64,000 nucleotides of DNA from Pseudisothecium myosuroides (GCA_951799445.1 OX637290.1:3350501-3414500), one strand, 5' to 3'. Counted from the first letter of the stretch, positions 48,215 to 60,340 are shown. Translations and numbers: made by a program. The notes: generated by a model not told the origin, from the letters alone.

Positions 48215-51200
48215 ATGGCGGCGAGCTTGCGCGATGCGACCCTGCGGCTGAGCATGAGCGCGCTGCAGCGGAACGTCCTTCCCGACGCGCTCCTGCGCTA
48301 TGGCGTCCGCCAGCTCCTGGAAGGGCGGCTCAGGGAAATCACTCTGCCCACCTTCGAAGCGCAGATGCAACACCTCCTCGCCTTTGTCCAATGTTAGGAA
48401 ACCCACGAACAAATTAATCCCCCTGCCGTCTTTGTTTTGCTTTGCTTGTTCTATCGATTCTCCTCTCCAGCTCTGTTCTGTCGTCTGGATTCTCTCATGG
48501 GTTCTTGGGTTTTGGGTTAGTTCGAGGTGTTTTGAGACTTGGAAAATTGGATGTGACGTTGTGGGGTGGTTTTGTAGCATTGAAGGAGATGCCAATTGCG
48601 GTGAACACCGAGGACGCGAATGCACAACACTATGAAGTGCCCACGGAGTTTTATCAGCTCGTACTAGGAAAACGTCTCAAGTACAGGTACGAATGGAGAG
48701 TTCGACTTCCTTTAGTATTAGCATTGGGCGTGCTTAAGAAATAGAGAGTCGAATTACAGAAGTGGCGGATTGATTGCAAGTTGTGTGTCGAATCCAAATC
48801 GAGATTTCGAATTTTCAGATGTCGTTGGAGTAGTGTCATTCGAAGGTTGTCTAATAAGTGGACAAAAGGAATGTGTTCACTTTGGAATGATGAACCCCAA
48901 TGTTCTGTTGTGGCTTGAACACATGTCTCATTTCATTGGAATGTAGAGTTTTTTATAGTTTGGAGCCGTTGCTTAGTCTCATTTTCATTGGAAACGAAGG
49001 TAAAAACACCTAAAGACTCCGTATAGGGGTTTGAGAGAGGTAATTTCTTCTTATTGAACTGTCAAAGTTTTTGTTGGGTCGTGTTGGTAGTTGAAAGGAG
49101 ATTCTAGATTCTCTGGGAATGGATTTTTGGACTCCGTATGAATTAACTCTGAATTATCAAGGTGCTGAAAAAAATAGGTGTACCAAAAATCGACCCTAGA
49201 CTTTCAGCCTCTCATGTATGGAGGCTAATGTATGGAGACTAGAGAGACTAGCGGCTGTACAATTTAGGCAAGAATGTAGATGGGATTGTTTTGCAAACTG
49301 GTCACAATTAGGTGCTAGGTGCTGATACCTTACATTGAACCATTCTATTAGTCTCTCCCGTTGGGGGTAGAGACAAGAATTCAAATTGTTTATTCAATAG
49401 TTTGGAAATGATTGCAGCTCGGCCTACTTTCCAAAGGAGGACTCCTCCTTGGATGAAGCAGAGGAAGCCATGTTTGCACTTTACGTGGAGAGGGCCCAAC
49501 TGAAGGATGGGCAGTCCGTTCTGGACGTGGGCTGCGGATGGGGCTCACTCTCCATGTACATTGCTGAAAAATTCCCCAATAGCACAGTCACTGGTGTCTC
49601 CAACTCTGAGACCCAGAAGGCTTTTATTTCGGAAGAATGCAGGTAATTGGAATGAACATGACTCTTTCTGCATCCTGGGTTTAGTGTTCTTATATAAAAT
49701 AGGTAAATCTAACTTTCCTTTGGGAGCCCCCGCCTGGGACACCTTGGAATCAACCATTGTGCGCATTCTTCCATTGAATGAGAGGAAAGTTTGGAAAGAA
49801 TATGAGGTAAGTGTAGGTGTTTGAATTTTGCATTGTATTAGTGTGAAGTTTAATTTTGTGGATTACTGAATCAGCGGAGCTTTTGTATTGCAGCAAACGA
49901 GGATTGTCAAATGTTACAATAACCACATGCGACATGAACGTCTTCAACGCTGACAGCACCTATGATCGCATTTTGTCCATTGAAATGTTTGAGGTGGGTT
50001 CTTCTGTTTCTCAGACTTTTCACGGTGGCTGTACTAGAGTAGAGGTTTACGCAGCTGAGCCTATCTAGTGCGCGTGATCCTTACCGAAGTGCGGTTTTGT
50101 GTTTTTTCTCTTTTTTGCAGCATATGAAGAACTATGAAAAGCTCTTGAAGAACATATCTTCTTGGTTGAAGCCTGAAGGCCTTCTATTTATACATATATT
50201 TGTGCATAAATCTATTCCGTACCATTTTGAGGTATGTTTGCAAGACGTTGTGTCATCATGTTTTACTGTTTTGCCTGACTCTGAATATTGTGGTGAGCAA
50301 CGTGTAGCTGAAGGTGTAGCAATAAGCTATAGGGTACCGAAACCGTCAGGAACTTATTCCCTTTGTCTCGTTCAAAATGTACACCACGTTTAGATGACCG
50401 AAATAGGTCGTTCAGGCTTTTCTACTTTGACAAGTCATATAATATTTTACGAATTTCCAAAGATTGTATTCTCTCTAATTTGGACAACAAAATCTCTTTT
50501 TCTGTCACCTCATATTCCCTTAGACGTACATCAAACCTGGATATATGAGCAATTGCTTAAATTGACGGCAATCCTCCTCGCTACATGTCCAGGACCAAGG
50601 AGAAGATGACTGGATGAGCCGAAACTTCTTCACTGGAGGAACCATGCCTTCGAGCAATCTTCTCCTGTACTTTCAGGTATCAGATCTCTCTAACATTCAT
50701 GTACTGTACTACGAATGCTTCTTTCAGAGATTCAAATAATCATCCTTATACTGATCAAGGTCACATACCTTGTTTCTGTATGGAGAAGGGTAGTATATAT
50801 GAATTTGCAGGTGCTGAGAAATGGGTATTCACGTGATCTGTTTGAACACTCATACTGCACTTGGTGTGCGGTGCTTATGTTTTCAGGATGACGTATCAAT
50901 TGTGAACCAATGGTATGTAAATGGAACCCATTACGCCCGCACCAGGTATGAGAGGCATTCATGATCTGGTAGCCTTGTTGCATGGCTTTTTTGGACCATA
51001 ATATGACCTTCCGATGGCAGGGTCACTCAGGAAAACTGATTGGCAAGCCATCTCTGTAAAATACGTGAATGCAAAAGTCTAGATCTGATATATTCGCACT
51101 AATATAGCTTGAATTTTTACTTTTATCTTGAGTTCTTCAACTAGCAGCCAGTTTCTCAAATGTCAGTCATCCGTCATTCCAACAGTTCCGAAGTGGAGAA

Positions 51201-51599
51201 TCGTGCCAACGACAAACTAGAGCCTTGCAAACAATGTTGAATGGAAGTTTTTGTCTCTCCTATTTCCATTATCAGATTTTACCTGAGATTGTTTGGCAGT
51301 CCTTCAAAGCCTGTGTGGCCCTGCCATGAATAGCGAGTCCGGTGTAATCGGTTCAACTTTTTTAAGCAATGTAGTACGTAATTGGTTGTAATGTTTGTGT
51401 TTGCAGCGAGGAATGGTTGCTGAAGATGGACGCTCAACTCAAAGTGATTCGCCCCATATTTGTCAAAACATATGGTGAAGCCGACGCCACGAAGTGGGTT
51501 GCGAATTGGCGCACATTTTTCATTGCGGTGGCGGAGATGTTTGCCTTCAGAAATGGTGAAGAATGGGGAGTAGGACATTATCTTTTCAAGAAAAAATAA
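48215..51599 (+). CDS. Coclaurine N-methyltransferase-like (CFA synthase family) enzyme
   Basis: SAM-dependent methyltransferase related to plant coclaurine/pavine N-methyltransferases and bacterial cyclopropane fatty acid synthase. Eight exons in consistent phase: 48215-48392, 48578-48686, 49418-49642, 49894-49993, 50121-50231, 50593-50676, 50887-50945 and 51407-51599, giving 352 residues, the family length. Landmarks are AQHYEVPTEFYQLVLG, the SAM-binding [12 protein letters not shown] (about 130-141), [30 protein letters not shown], the block before YHFE, [26 protein letters not shown] and NWRTFFIAVAEMF. It ends HYLFKKK. I chose the ATG at 48215 because the 18 residues before it look like leader. 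In non-alkaloid plants the substrate of these enzymes is largely unknown; an amine N-methylation role is inferred from the family only. Confidence 0.92.
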
Positions 51600-53324
51600 T
51601 TCAAAGAACATTGGGATTCTATCATGGACATTAGTCTTTGGGTCGAAGTCGTTAAGAAATCAGATTACTAGACACTCGTATGCTTTATGCTGTTGGACAT
51701 AATTGCAGCGGAAACAACTGTAAGGAAATCATTTGTTACTATTTTTAAACATTCAATCAAAATTACTACTTGAACTTCGGTTACTCCCCACCCATAGGTC
51801 CAAATCATGCTGAACAAAAATAGTGCGTGTGCTCATTATGGGGTTTCTAACTCTGTCTACTGGTCCTCAGTTTGGCATTAAGGTATGCACACCCATTGTT
51901 GATGTTCATTGCGTCCCTATCTACAATTGTCCAACGTTTTAGTCCAGTGATGCGCAACAATCTCAATTTTAGATTGTAACAGTAAAGACCGTAATACTAT
52001 ATGCTTCTTCACCCCTGAAACACTTGGCCTATGACCAGAGAATAGTAGGTCAAATTTCTTCGCTTCGTATGCTCCCACTTAGTAGCTACACGTGAACGAA
52101 ATTGTAATTAAAGTTTTTCAAACATAAAATCAAAATGCCAGGAGTAATACCCAACTTGAACATGAGAACAGTGATTGCGCTGCCCCAAAATGTAACTACA
52201 CGAACATACTCCTTGCAAGAGCTAATTGCATGAGGAAGAATTCAACCCCAACCGAAAATTTACTACTTCCTCTGGATCCACCGAGGACCCAACTCAAAGA
52301 TGACAAGGGAGACAACGAAGACAGACAACGTCGGAGGGTAGTCTTGGTTTAAACCAAGTTGGGGTAAATCCAAAACTATTACAATTTGAGATAATCAAAA
52401 GACGTCTCATCTTATACCACAACCCTGTGATCTAATGTCAACCAAGTTAGTGTACGATAGTACTAGAGGAATACAAACACGAAACTCTTGGGAGTCTGCC
52501 AAACGAGTCAGAAAAATAATACCATGAACGCACCTCCCTTCTACAACGTTCTAACAGCGAGTCGGTAGTGATTTGTCAACCAACCTCGTGAGCAGAGATC
52601 CTGAAGTAACATGCACGCCACCAATGGACTATAAATTCAATAGGATTAGTCTTGCTCATTCTCTCACCTACTTGTATGGATACCTCGGGTACAGAGGTAA
52701 ACGTGTGCACTTTATTCCGTCCACACAAGAAACATATGACCGAAAAACGGTACGTAGGCGTTTGATCCAGCAGCCACATGTAAATCACTCCTTCGACCGG
52801 GAGAATTCACCGGATTCTTCACCCGTATTCGTGATCTTCCCAACCAGCTTCTCTCTTCAGTCGTGCTATAATAAAAACACCACAGAATAGGCTAATAATT
52901 TTGTAAAACGACCAACCCAAATCACCTTTCAACGAACCCTAAAAGAAGAGCATTTAGAACAGTAACTCGAAGCAAAGCCATAATATGACATCGGCAACGC
53001 AGACGATGTCTAGCTCGTTAGCACCAGTTATGTACACACTCTGGGCAGACCTCGCCAGAAGAACCTTTACAGACTCATTCCACCGGAGTCTCAACGTTCC
53101 CGACACTACCATTACTGTCCCAAAATGAATGAGATATGCAAGGTTGTCTCCAGCTCACTACTACATTGATCTACTGCTACCATCCTTCACCAACAGTGAA
53201 AGATACAAAAGTAGGTATTAGAGCTACCACAACAAAAATTCTTACTTGTTTGGCCTTCAAAATTAATATACGGTCCTGGCTCATCGGCAATAGACTAGAG
53301 ACAGATAGAGAGAACAAGAGAGTT
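51600..53324. other. Spacer between convergent genes, no gene recognised
   Basis: Holds the 3' ends of the methyltransferase (+) and bZIP (-) genes. A 105-residue plus frame at 52573-52890 has no recognisable features. Confidence 0.4.
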
Positions 53325-54423
53325 CTAGCTCAAATGCATGACAGTGGAATCCGAAAGCACGCAGTCTGGCCCGTGGCCGTTCCCATTCCACTTCCCGGCT
53401 TCCAAGCTCGGGGTCGCCGGAGCTCGTGCTCCTGCTGAGGAGTGCAAGCAAGGGACATCTGCAACAATACAAGGCACAGCCACCGTGCTCAGACAGAACG
53501 CGTTTGAAGACGCTGGCTCGCACTCGGCACTGGTTCGTGCTGCAAGTGCATTTCCAGTCGCACACTTGGCCTGGCCAATCTCTGCATCAATTCGACCACG
53601 AAACTCGGATAGCAGTGAACGCAGACGCACGACCTCAGACTCCAGGGAGGCTTGCCCTTGCAGCCGCTTCACCAGCTGCTGGTTGAGCGCCCGCAGGTGG
53701 TTCACCTGTTAAACCTTACTTATGTCAAAAAATTGCAAATAAAACCTTGATATACGGTAATGTAAAGTTTCCCTTCACCATACAGTAAGGGAGAGGTTCC
53801 ATTCACCATACATGAGAACTTTGAACCTTTCCCTACACCAATCTAGAAACTTGCACTATCTAAAATTTTGCACATTTCTTTCGCACATTTAAGCTAAAAA
53901 TCAATTGCAAAAAACTGAATGTCAACAGATTAATTATTCTTACCCTTAGCACAAATAAAAGCTCATCAGTATGGCCAATGGAGCCTCTTCCTTATAAAGC
54001 GTTCAAACAACTTCATGAAAAGTATTTATATGGGAGCTACAAGTAATGGTGGTGCACCTGCTCCTCGAGGTACGCCGTGTGTGCCTTCTTCTTCTCGCGG
54101 TACTTGCGCACAGCCTCGCGGTTCCCCAGCGGTCGCTTCTTGCTGTTGTGGCTAGTTGGAGTCTCCGACTTGTCTGCAGAGGAGTCTTCCTCGCCTGCTG
54201 CGAACAGCTGCGTGTGAGTGTGGTAGCATGTGTGAGTGTGCGTGTCGTCTGGCCCTGTTGGGGGGTTGCATGTGTGCGTGTGAGTGCACGAGTGAGTGTT
54301 GCGTAGCATCTCGTCCAGGAAACTCTCCATGGAGCCCGTCAGACTGGGTGTGGATGGCAAGTCGCACAGGCTGCAGCCAGCAAATACGTCATGGTCCGTA
54401 AACTCGAGCTCCCCGTCATCCAT
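53325..54423 (-). CDS. bZIP transcription factor with zinc-sensor motif (bZIP19/23 type)
   Basis: Group-F bZIP. In Arabidopsis, bZIP19 and bZIP23 sense zinc and switch on zinc-uptake genes under deficiency. Two exons, 54423-54058 and 53705-53325, phase 0, 248 residues. The Cys/His zinc-sensor motif lies at residues 46-70: CTHTHTC, then NPPTGPDD, then THTHTCYHTHT, with all Cys and His ligands present. The basic region KRPLGNREAVRKYREKKKA has the N-x7-R spacing (N101, R109). Zipper leucines fall at 119, 126 and 133, continuing through LNQQLVKRLQ and the family-specific EFRGRIDAEIG. The intron sits inside the zipper, just after LEEQ. The C-terminus is short and contains WNGNGHG. No perfect zinc-deficiency element was seen nearby, so autoregulation is not supported. 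Confidence 0.94.
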
Positions 54424-55904
54424 TCTATCGCCTCAGTCTCGTAATTTGGTCACCGCCACCTTCAGTTGAAATAAAATATGTAACCTGGCAACACAAAGTC
54501 CAATCTTAGAATTCAATGAGAACCATCAAGAGAGACTCTGCCCTTCACTTGAAATGAAATAAATACCCAGGAAACACGAAGCCCATCCTCAGCATTCAAT
54601 GAGAACCATCAAGAGAGACTCTGTGATAACACTCATTTAAAACTTACGGAATCACAGCAGGTCTGGAAATGCACACAAAGAGGATCACCAAGATGAACGA
54701 CTGCATAACGAATGCCTTTAGTCGAATTAAACAAAGTGTCCAGCTTCCCAATAATTATTCCAATTCCATTCCATTCTATCTACGAAACCTCCCCTTTTCT
54801 ATTCCATTCTATATTCTATTCAGGTCCATTCGCAACATACAGAACCAAAGTAGGTCTGTAAAAACCTCACAAGACAGCATTGGAATAGTAACTAACGATC
54901 ACTCCGCATAAAGTGAAAGCCTAGACGTCTGAGTTCTGCGGTCTAACTTCATGTAAATTGTTCTAATGTAGCTCCTCCAAATGTTGAAACCCATTAGGGT
55001 TTGATGCGAACGTACAGTACTGCCTACCCCAAACATCTTCGTCAGGCATCCCTGTTCATCGACTCTAAAACCATTCCCTTCATAATCATATTTCCGGGTC
55101 ACCAAGAAAACGTACTACAACAGAGAACCTCAAAACCTCTAGAGACAACAACGACCAAAAGAACGCAACCAATCAACTTCCCCAATTGCCTAAAGTCGCC
55201 ACAATAAAAAAAAAAACTCCAAAATTCTAGCATCCAAAACCTAGATTCCAAGCCAATTCCAACCTAATCTCGAAAATCAAACCCCAGCAACTAAACCCCA
55301 CCCTAAAACCAACCAACCCAAAACCCTAAAAAAACTCCCAAACCCCAAAATCAAACCCAACCCAACAAACATCCAATTCACCTGCGCGTCCGTCTCACGC
55401 TCAGCTCCTGAATTCCACAATTCCCAAACCACGACGCAAATCTCGGAGAAGCTCGAAGCGCAAGAAGGGTTTAGGGCAAAGGGAAGCAAGACTTGTTTGA
55501 ACACAGATGCGAGAATCGCACGACACCGAGCCTCAGAGCGAGATCAAAGGATCGAATTGGAGCTACAATTGAGGCGAAACTTGCAGGAAAAGAATGGCGG
55601 AATTAAGATGAGTGCGACGTGATTTCAGACAAGAGATTGGAGAGCACGCGAGCTTGGGATTTCGTCATCCTGGTCTGCAAGGGAAGGGAGATGCCTTTGG
55701 AGTCTCCGACGATCCACGAAAGGCGTCAGTCCCGGGCGGTACGATTTGTGGCCCTGCGACCTCGACGTACGGCTCTATATGGAGTGCCATACTCGTCGCT
55801 TTGCGTGTCGAATCTATCGTAATAACATAACATTGTATAACCAGGCAATGATCCTCGCCATGCTAGGAAGATATTATGTACAGGGCAATGCCCAAGGAGG
55901 AGGG
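54424..55904. other. bZIP upstream region
   Basis: No gene. A tandem duplication of 83 bp at about 54459-54624 repeats 'attcaatgagaaccatcaa' (54511 and 54594). A C/A-rich stretch at 55150-55400 is probably leader or promoter of the minus-strand bZIP gene. Confidence 0.45.
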
Positions 55905-56161
55905 GATTCTGCAAATTAAAATGCCAACAAGGAGGCATTTTAATTTGCAGAATCCTCGACAACAAGGGGCATTGGCCGGCATAAACCACGAGCAAAAAAC
56001 GTCGAAGTTGGATGAAAACAATCGGATGAAAAATTATAGTTGGATGGAAAATCCGTAATGCCCGATTACGCGTGTTTGCCCGCATAATCAGGCATTACGG
56101 CCTCGTACGAGCATTGTGCCCCAGAAGCCTCCCAAGAAATGAACGGTGCATTTCTTGGGAG
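55905..56161. repeat. Cluster of three hairpin-forming inverted repeats
   Basis: Three successive inverted repeats: 55905-55954 (21-bp perfect arms, 8-base spacer), 56053-56100 (16-bp arms, one mismatch, 16-base spacer; CCGTAATGCC arms) and 56129-56161 (13-bp perfect arms CTCCCAAGAAATG, 7-base spacer). They lie about 1.5 kb upstream of the bZIP start codon. The function is unknown; they could be small-RNA-like hairpins or remnants of foldback elements. Confidence 0.8.
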
Positions 56162-56340
56162 TGGTTTACGCCTCCTTTGATGCCTATGACTAGGAAGATC
56201 AGGATTTTTTTTTTAGTTTTTGGAGAAGTGCGGAAGTGGCATAGTCAAAAAAATGATGAAGCTGGCAATATTTTAGTAAGTAGTCATCTGTATTTTGGAT
56301 AGAACTGTCTTTTCATCTACATGTTTGGATGAGTTTCATT

Positions 56341-57400
56341 TTATCCCTATAGTCCCAAGGTCCATCGGGAAAAATCCCCCCCAGTGCAACAATATTGATG
56401 TAGTATAGTTTCAATGGTTAAGCAATATAGTATTGAAAGAATATTGTCTTAGAACTGCCTTGGTACTGCAACAATACAATTTCACCAATAATATACTTTT
56501 TTATTGAAACTATACTATTGTAGTACTGAGACAATATTGCAACAAGTATATTTTTTATACTATACTGCCTAACCATTGAAACTATACTGCATTAGTATTG
56601 TTGCAATGGGGGGGTACTTTCCTGATGCGGCCTTTTTTCCATCAAAAAACACTCAAAACTGTCATTTCTATAGCAAAGAGTAAAAAAAATTGAAAAAATG
56701 TTTTTTTTGCAAGTCTAACCGTATGATCTTGTACTGGAACAGTGTGAGAATGCTTGAAAGAAATTTCATAAACTTTGATCGTATAGATTGCAAGATATTT
56801 GTGTTTAAAGTGAAAAAAACAAATTGTTTTGCACCTTGCTCAACTACATTTTTCAGCTTTGAACTTCATAATTTAAAAGTTTTGCTCTATTGATTTTGAA
56901 ATTCTAATTATATATGATGAAAAATTGAGTTGAGAGTCTAGGAATAAAAAATTCAAAAAACACACACATAGTTTTCAATCATTAAAAAATTATTAAAAAG
57001 AAGTAGGTTCAAGATTGAAAGAAAATCTAAATTGTTAATAGCTCTAAGATGGAATTGAAATACACTAATCTCAATGTTGAGATTGTTGAAGCAAAAGAAC
57101 TTAAACTTGTGAAATTGTTCTTTTTGATAAATTGTAAAAATTGAGTTAAAAAATGAATCCTACAAGGTTTTTTTCAAGAAGATGCTCTAATTGTCCAAAA
57201 AACAAGATTGTTCATAACTTTCTCATAACAAATCTAAATCGAATGAATCAAAGCTTCCCATGTAGATAAAAATATAACCCATATAAAACAATATTTTTTA
57301 TTTGAAGTTTTTTGAGGTTTTCTTTTTACTCGACGAACTACAAAAATGGCTTTTTCTGCCATGACTTTTGCTTCCGATTGAAAATTTGTATTTCTAGAAA
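56341..57400. mobile_element. Degenerate family-1 TTAA element, interrupted by a MITE
   Basis: Its start, TTATCCCTATAGTCCCAAGG, is a mutated version of the family end TTAACCCCTAAAGGCCC. After the inserted MITE (56363-56627) the interior resumes with 'ccttttttccatcaaaaaacactcaaaactgtcatttctatag', matching copy 2. The right end is lost; similarity fades near 57400. Confidence 0.62.
56363..56627. mobile_element. 265-bp foldback MITE nested in a TTAA element
   Basis: Long inverted arms, over 70 bp each. The left arm starts CATCGGGAAAAATCCCCCC and the right (reverse complement) CATCAGGAAAGTACCCCCC. Both arms share 'gcaacaata' and 'agtatagtttcaatggtta'. Non-coding. It lies between the AAGG and CCTTTTTT of the host element, so it is the younger insertion. 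Confidence 0.75.
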
Positions 57401-57480
57401 GCTAACATGTTTTTAGATTTTGAAATGTTGTAAATAGATTGTGATTCTACATGTTTTGTCCTTGAACCTTGCATTTTTTT

Positions 57481-57580
57481 GGTGACCTCAAATTTAGATT
57501 TGACATGTAAAAAGAGGATTAAATGACTTCAAATCATTTTCACAGTTTTATCATCCTCATGACCAAACATTATACCACAG
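57481..57580 (-). repeat. Fragment related to TTAA family 2 interior
   Basis: Matches the reverse complement of about 61965-62055, with 'ttagatttgacatgtaaaaagaggatt' against 'ttagatttggcatgtgaaaaggggatt'-like blocks. No ends preserved. Confidence 0.5.
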
Positions 57581-57688
57581 CTTCCTAATAGCTTAGGTAT
57601 CTTTTTGTCTAATAATTAATTAAAGCGCAAAAAATAATTATATACCCCAAAAAATAACGTAGTAAAATCAAGCAATTTTAAAATATGA

Positions 57689-58620
57689 TTAACCCCTAAA
57701 GGACCAACATGCCTTTTTTGGCAACATAGAAATTTTGGGCAGGTACGTGTGATTGGAGATTTGCATATTTTGGTCTGAAATTTTTATAGAAGGTGGGGAC
57801 AAGGAATATCTTTCATATGCACCAAATTTCATGACATTTGGAAATACGAGTAAAAAGTTATGGCCTAATATGTTGTTTGTTTCTCAACTCGGGCAGTCCG
57901 GGCAGATTAGAAAAAATCACTTTTTTCAAAAATAAAAATTTGAAAATGGTTTATTAGATTTAAATATACATAGAAAGCTTTGAATCATTCCATTCTGATC
58001 AATGAATCAAATGTTATGAAGATTTTTAGTTTGTGGGCAGTTATGGATTGTCTACTCTAAAATAAACGTTGAAGTCGTTTATTTCACTCAATTTTCAATA
58101 TTTTTCAAAAAAATAAAATTGTAGGATGTAGATTGTTTATTACAACATTGCAACCATTGGGATTGGCATTTTTCAATTCCATAATTAACTTTTTAACAAT
58201 TTAGTGTTTTGAACCATTCTTTACTTCTTTCTACTTACTATTTTTTTCTTATATGTTGTACAATTCCAAATAATCTGAAAATTTTCAAGCATGCAGCCAA
58301 CTTGCCTTGAAGAATGAATCCAAAGAAGCACAACCATTTTGGAAATTTTTTCATAATAATCTGACCTTGTGAAGTCCAGTTGCCTGGTTTTTTGCAGGGC
58401 CAAAAAAAGAACTTTTGCCACTTCAAACGCTAATATCTTTCAATCTACACGATGGAAATTTCTGAAATTTTTTCCACATATTCTCAAACCAAAGTACTAC
58501 AAGATCTTACGGTTAAATGTGACCAAAAATGATATTTTTCAAAAATTTGGTACTTATGCTAGAAATGACAGTTTTGGAGCATTTTTGATGAGAGCATAGT
58601 CAAGGAACTTTAGGGGTTAA
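57689..58620. mobile_element. TTAA-flanked non-autonomous element, family 1, copy 4
   Basis: 932 bp between TTAA 57689-57692 and TTAA 58617-58620. The ends are TTAACCCCTAAAGGACC and (reverse complement) TTAACCCCTAAAGTTCC. The GC-rich box GGGCAGTCCGGGCAG lies at 57891-57905, 202 bp from the left end. A 76-residue frame at 58369-58599 resembles one in copy 3, but only because the DNA is homologous. Confidence 0.82.
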
Positions 58621-58651
58621 AATAAGTTAAGCATTCATCCAACTTGTTAGG

Positions 58652-58869
58652 AATGTACATACTATACAAATATTATAGCAGTTTCATAATAATTCAATTG
58701 TAACTAATGTGCCATGTGTTGTTGCCGTGGCCGAAATAAAAGTAAAGGTAATTTTTTAGAAATGTACATACTATACAAATAGTATAATAGTTTTATAATA
58801 ATTCAATTGTAACTAATGTGCCATGTGCTATTGCTGTGGCCGAAATAAAAGTAAAGGTAATTTTTTAAT
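58652..58869. repeat. 109-bp tandem duplication
   Basis: Two near-identical units start with aatgtacatactatac at 58652 and 58761 and end with 'gtaaaggtaatttttta'. Non-coding. Confidence 0.85.
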
Positions 58870-58924
58870 TATTTTAGTTCATAAATACTTTGAAATTCAA
58901 TAATTTTTACACCGTAGGTCAAAA

Positions 58925-59046
58925 CGATACAAAACAAAGCTCATGCACCCTTCCTTGTAAAAGACTTTTTCACAATACAAAGAACACAAGTAGAGGATGT
59001 ACAGTTTTGGAGATCTCACTATAACAAACAAGCAAACAAAACAAAA
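58925..59046. repeat. Dispersed repeat shared with 19968-20089
   Basis: Second copy of the repeat lying beside the TTAA element at 20090. Here it is followed by an acaaaacaaaac run instead of an element. Confidence 0.55.
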
Positions 59047-59257
59047 CAAACATCGTATTTAATGTATAGATAGTACTGTGCTCATAATTGTTGCAACTAC
59101 TTATATACAACTATAACACCACTTATAATTATGCAATTATTAAATCTACTCATAATTGTTACACTACTCATGATTATGCAACTGTTGAAATATTACAGTT
59201 GAACTATGACAACTATTGAGTAGTATTACAATTGAATTAATTTGGGATACCAAGACA

Positions 59258-59537
59258 TACAATACAAAGTTTAGACCCTACGGTTTGTCAATAGTTATCA
59301 TGTGGTTATCGTTGTTTCATGGGTTTGCACGTTAATTACAATTTATCGCATCATTGCAATGCATTACTTCGCATCGTTATCGCATTGTTACAATGCATTA
59401 CGTGCAACTGCATCGTAACAATGCGAAGTAATGCATTGTAATGATGCGATAAATTGTAATTAACGTGCGAACCCATGAAACAACGATAACCACATGATAA
59501 CTATTGACAAACCGTAGGGTCTAAACTTTGTAATGTA
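59258..59537. mobile_element. Foldback (palindromic) MITE, copy B
   Basis: A near-perfect 280-bp palindrome centred near 59397, bordered TACAATACAAAG and CTTTGTAATGTA. The outer arms match copy A (14626-14986), including TTTAGACCCTACG and GGTTATCGTTGTTTCATGGG. The inner arms (ttaattacaatttatcgca...) are unrelated to those of copy A. Non-coding. Confidence 0.8.
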
Positions 59538-59669
59538 GTACCATTCGAGTTGATTTTCAATGAACTAGGCAATCCTCTAATTTATATATATGGGCAAACT
59601 AAGTCAATAATTTTCCAAATATTTAGGCACACCTATAATTTTTATTTTCTAACCAAATTGCTAAGAAGC

Positions 59670-59866
59670 TACAATAATCTTTCAATCTATAAGTGATATT
59701 ATTGTGTATTTTTTTTTTTGCCATGTAACCTCTAGCATGTCTAATTTGAATTTGTATGGTCACAATTCAAAAAAAATTGATAACACTTATTAAAATCTTC
59801 ACTTTTTGTTCATCTTAGAACAAATTCTAAGATGTTCAAAAAAGACCTTGGGCATTTAGGAGTTAA
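59670..59866 (-). mobile_element. Truncated TTAA family 2 element
   Basis: Ends in TTGGGCATTTAGGAGTTAA, the family-2 end with one change. It matches the reverse complement of about 61772-61985 ('aatctttcaat', 'cctctagcatgtct', 'tgttcaaaaaag'). The far half is missing. Confidence 0.68.
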
Positions 59867-60340
59867 GTATAGAATATGACATGAGATTTATGATTTGGTT
59901 TGAAATTTGCATACATTATGGAGGAGCTAAAAGGGAGTTGGTTTGAAGACACTTGTTCTGGTGGCCAACACATAACAAGTTAGGATTGCAATATTGTATT
60001 TCTAAGGATGGAGTATTATAGTGTTTGAACTAATTTATGAATGATTTTAAATGAAAATTAGAAGATGTTATTGAAGAATTATGACTTGTCATCCAAGTTT
60101 TTTTGAGATTTCCTTGAGTGTGTTTGTAGTTGATGGTGGAGGAAATTCCCTCATTGAGGTATTAATTATTATTCTATAGGACATGATACTTAACCCCAAA
60201 ACAAACAAGGTTAATTTTGGGCTCATGTTTTTTAGAACTAATTTGAATAGGTCATTTGTGGGATCTTTTTTAGTTTGGTTTAGTTTTTTGAATAGCAGGT
60301 GCAACGTTCTTCATTAATTCTAGTGACACTCTTATGTATC
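59867..60340. other. Spacer, nothing recognised
   Basis: AT-rich with no gene or repeat border seen. Confidence 0.4.

Noticed and set aside
46090..58599. Similar 76-residue frames in two TTAA elements (46090-46320 and 58369-58599)
   Set aside because: They look alike only because the elements are homologous. The frame is not kept in copies 1 and 2, so coding is unlikely.
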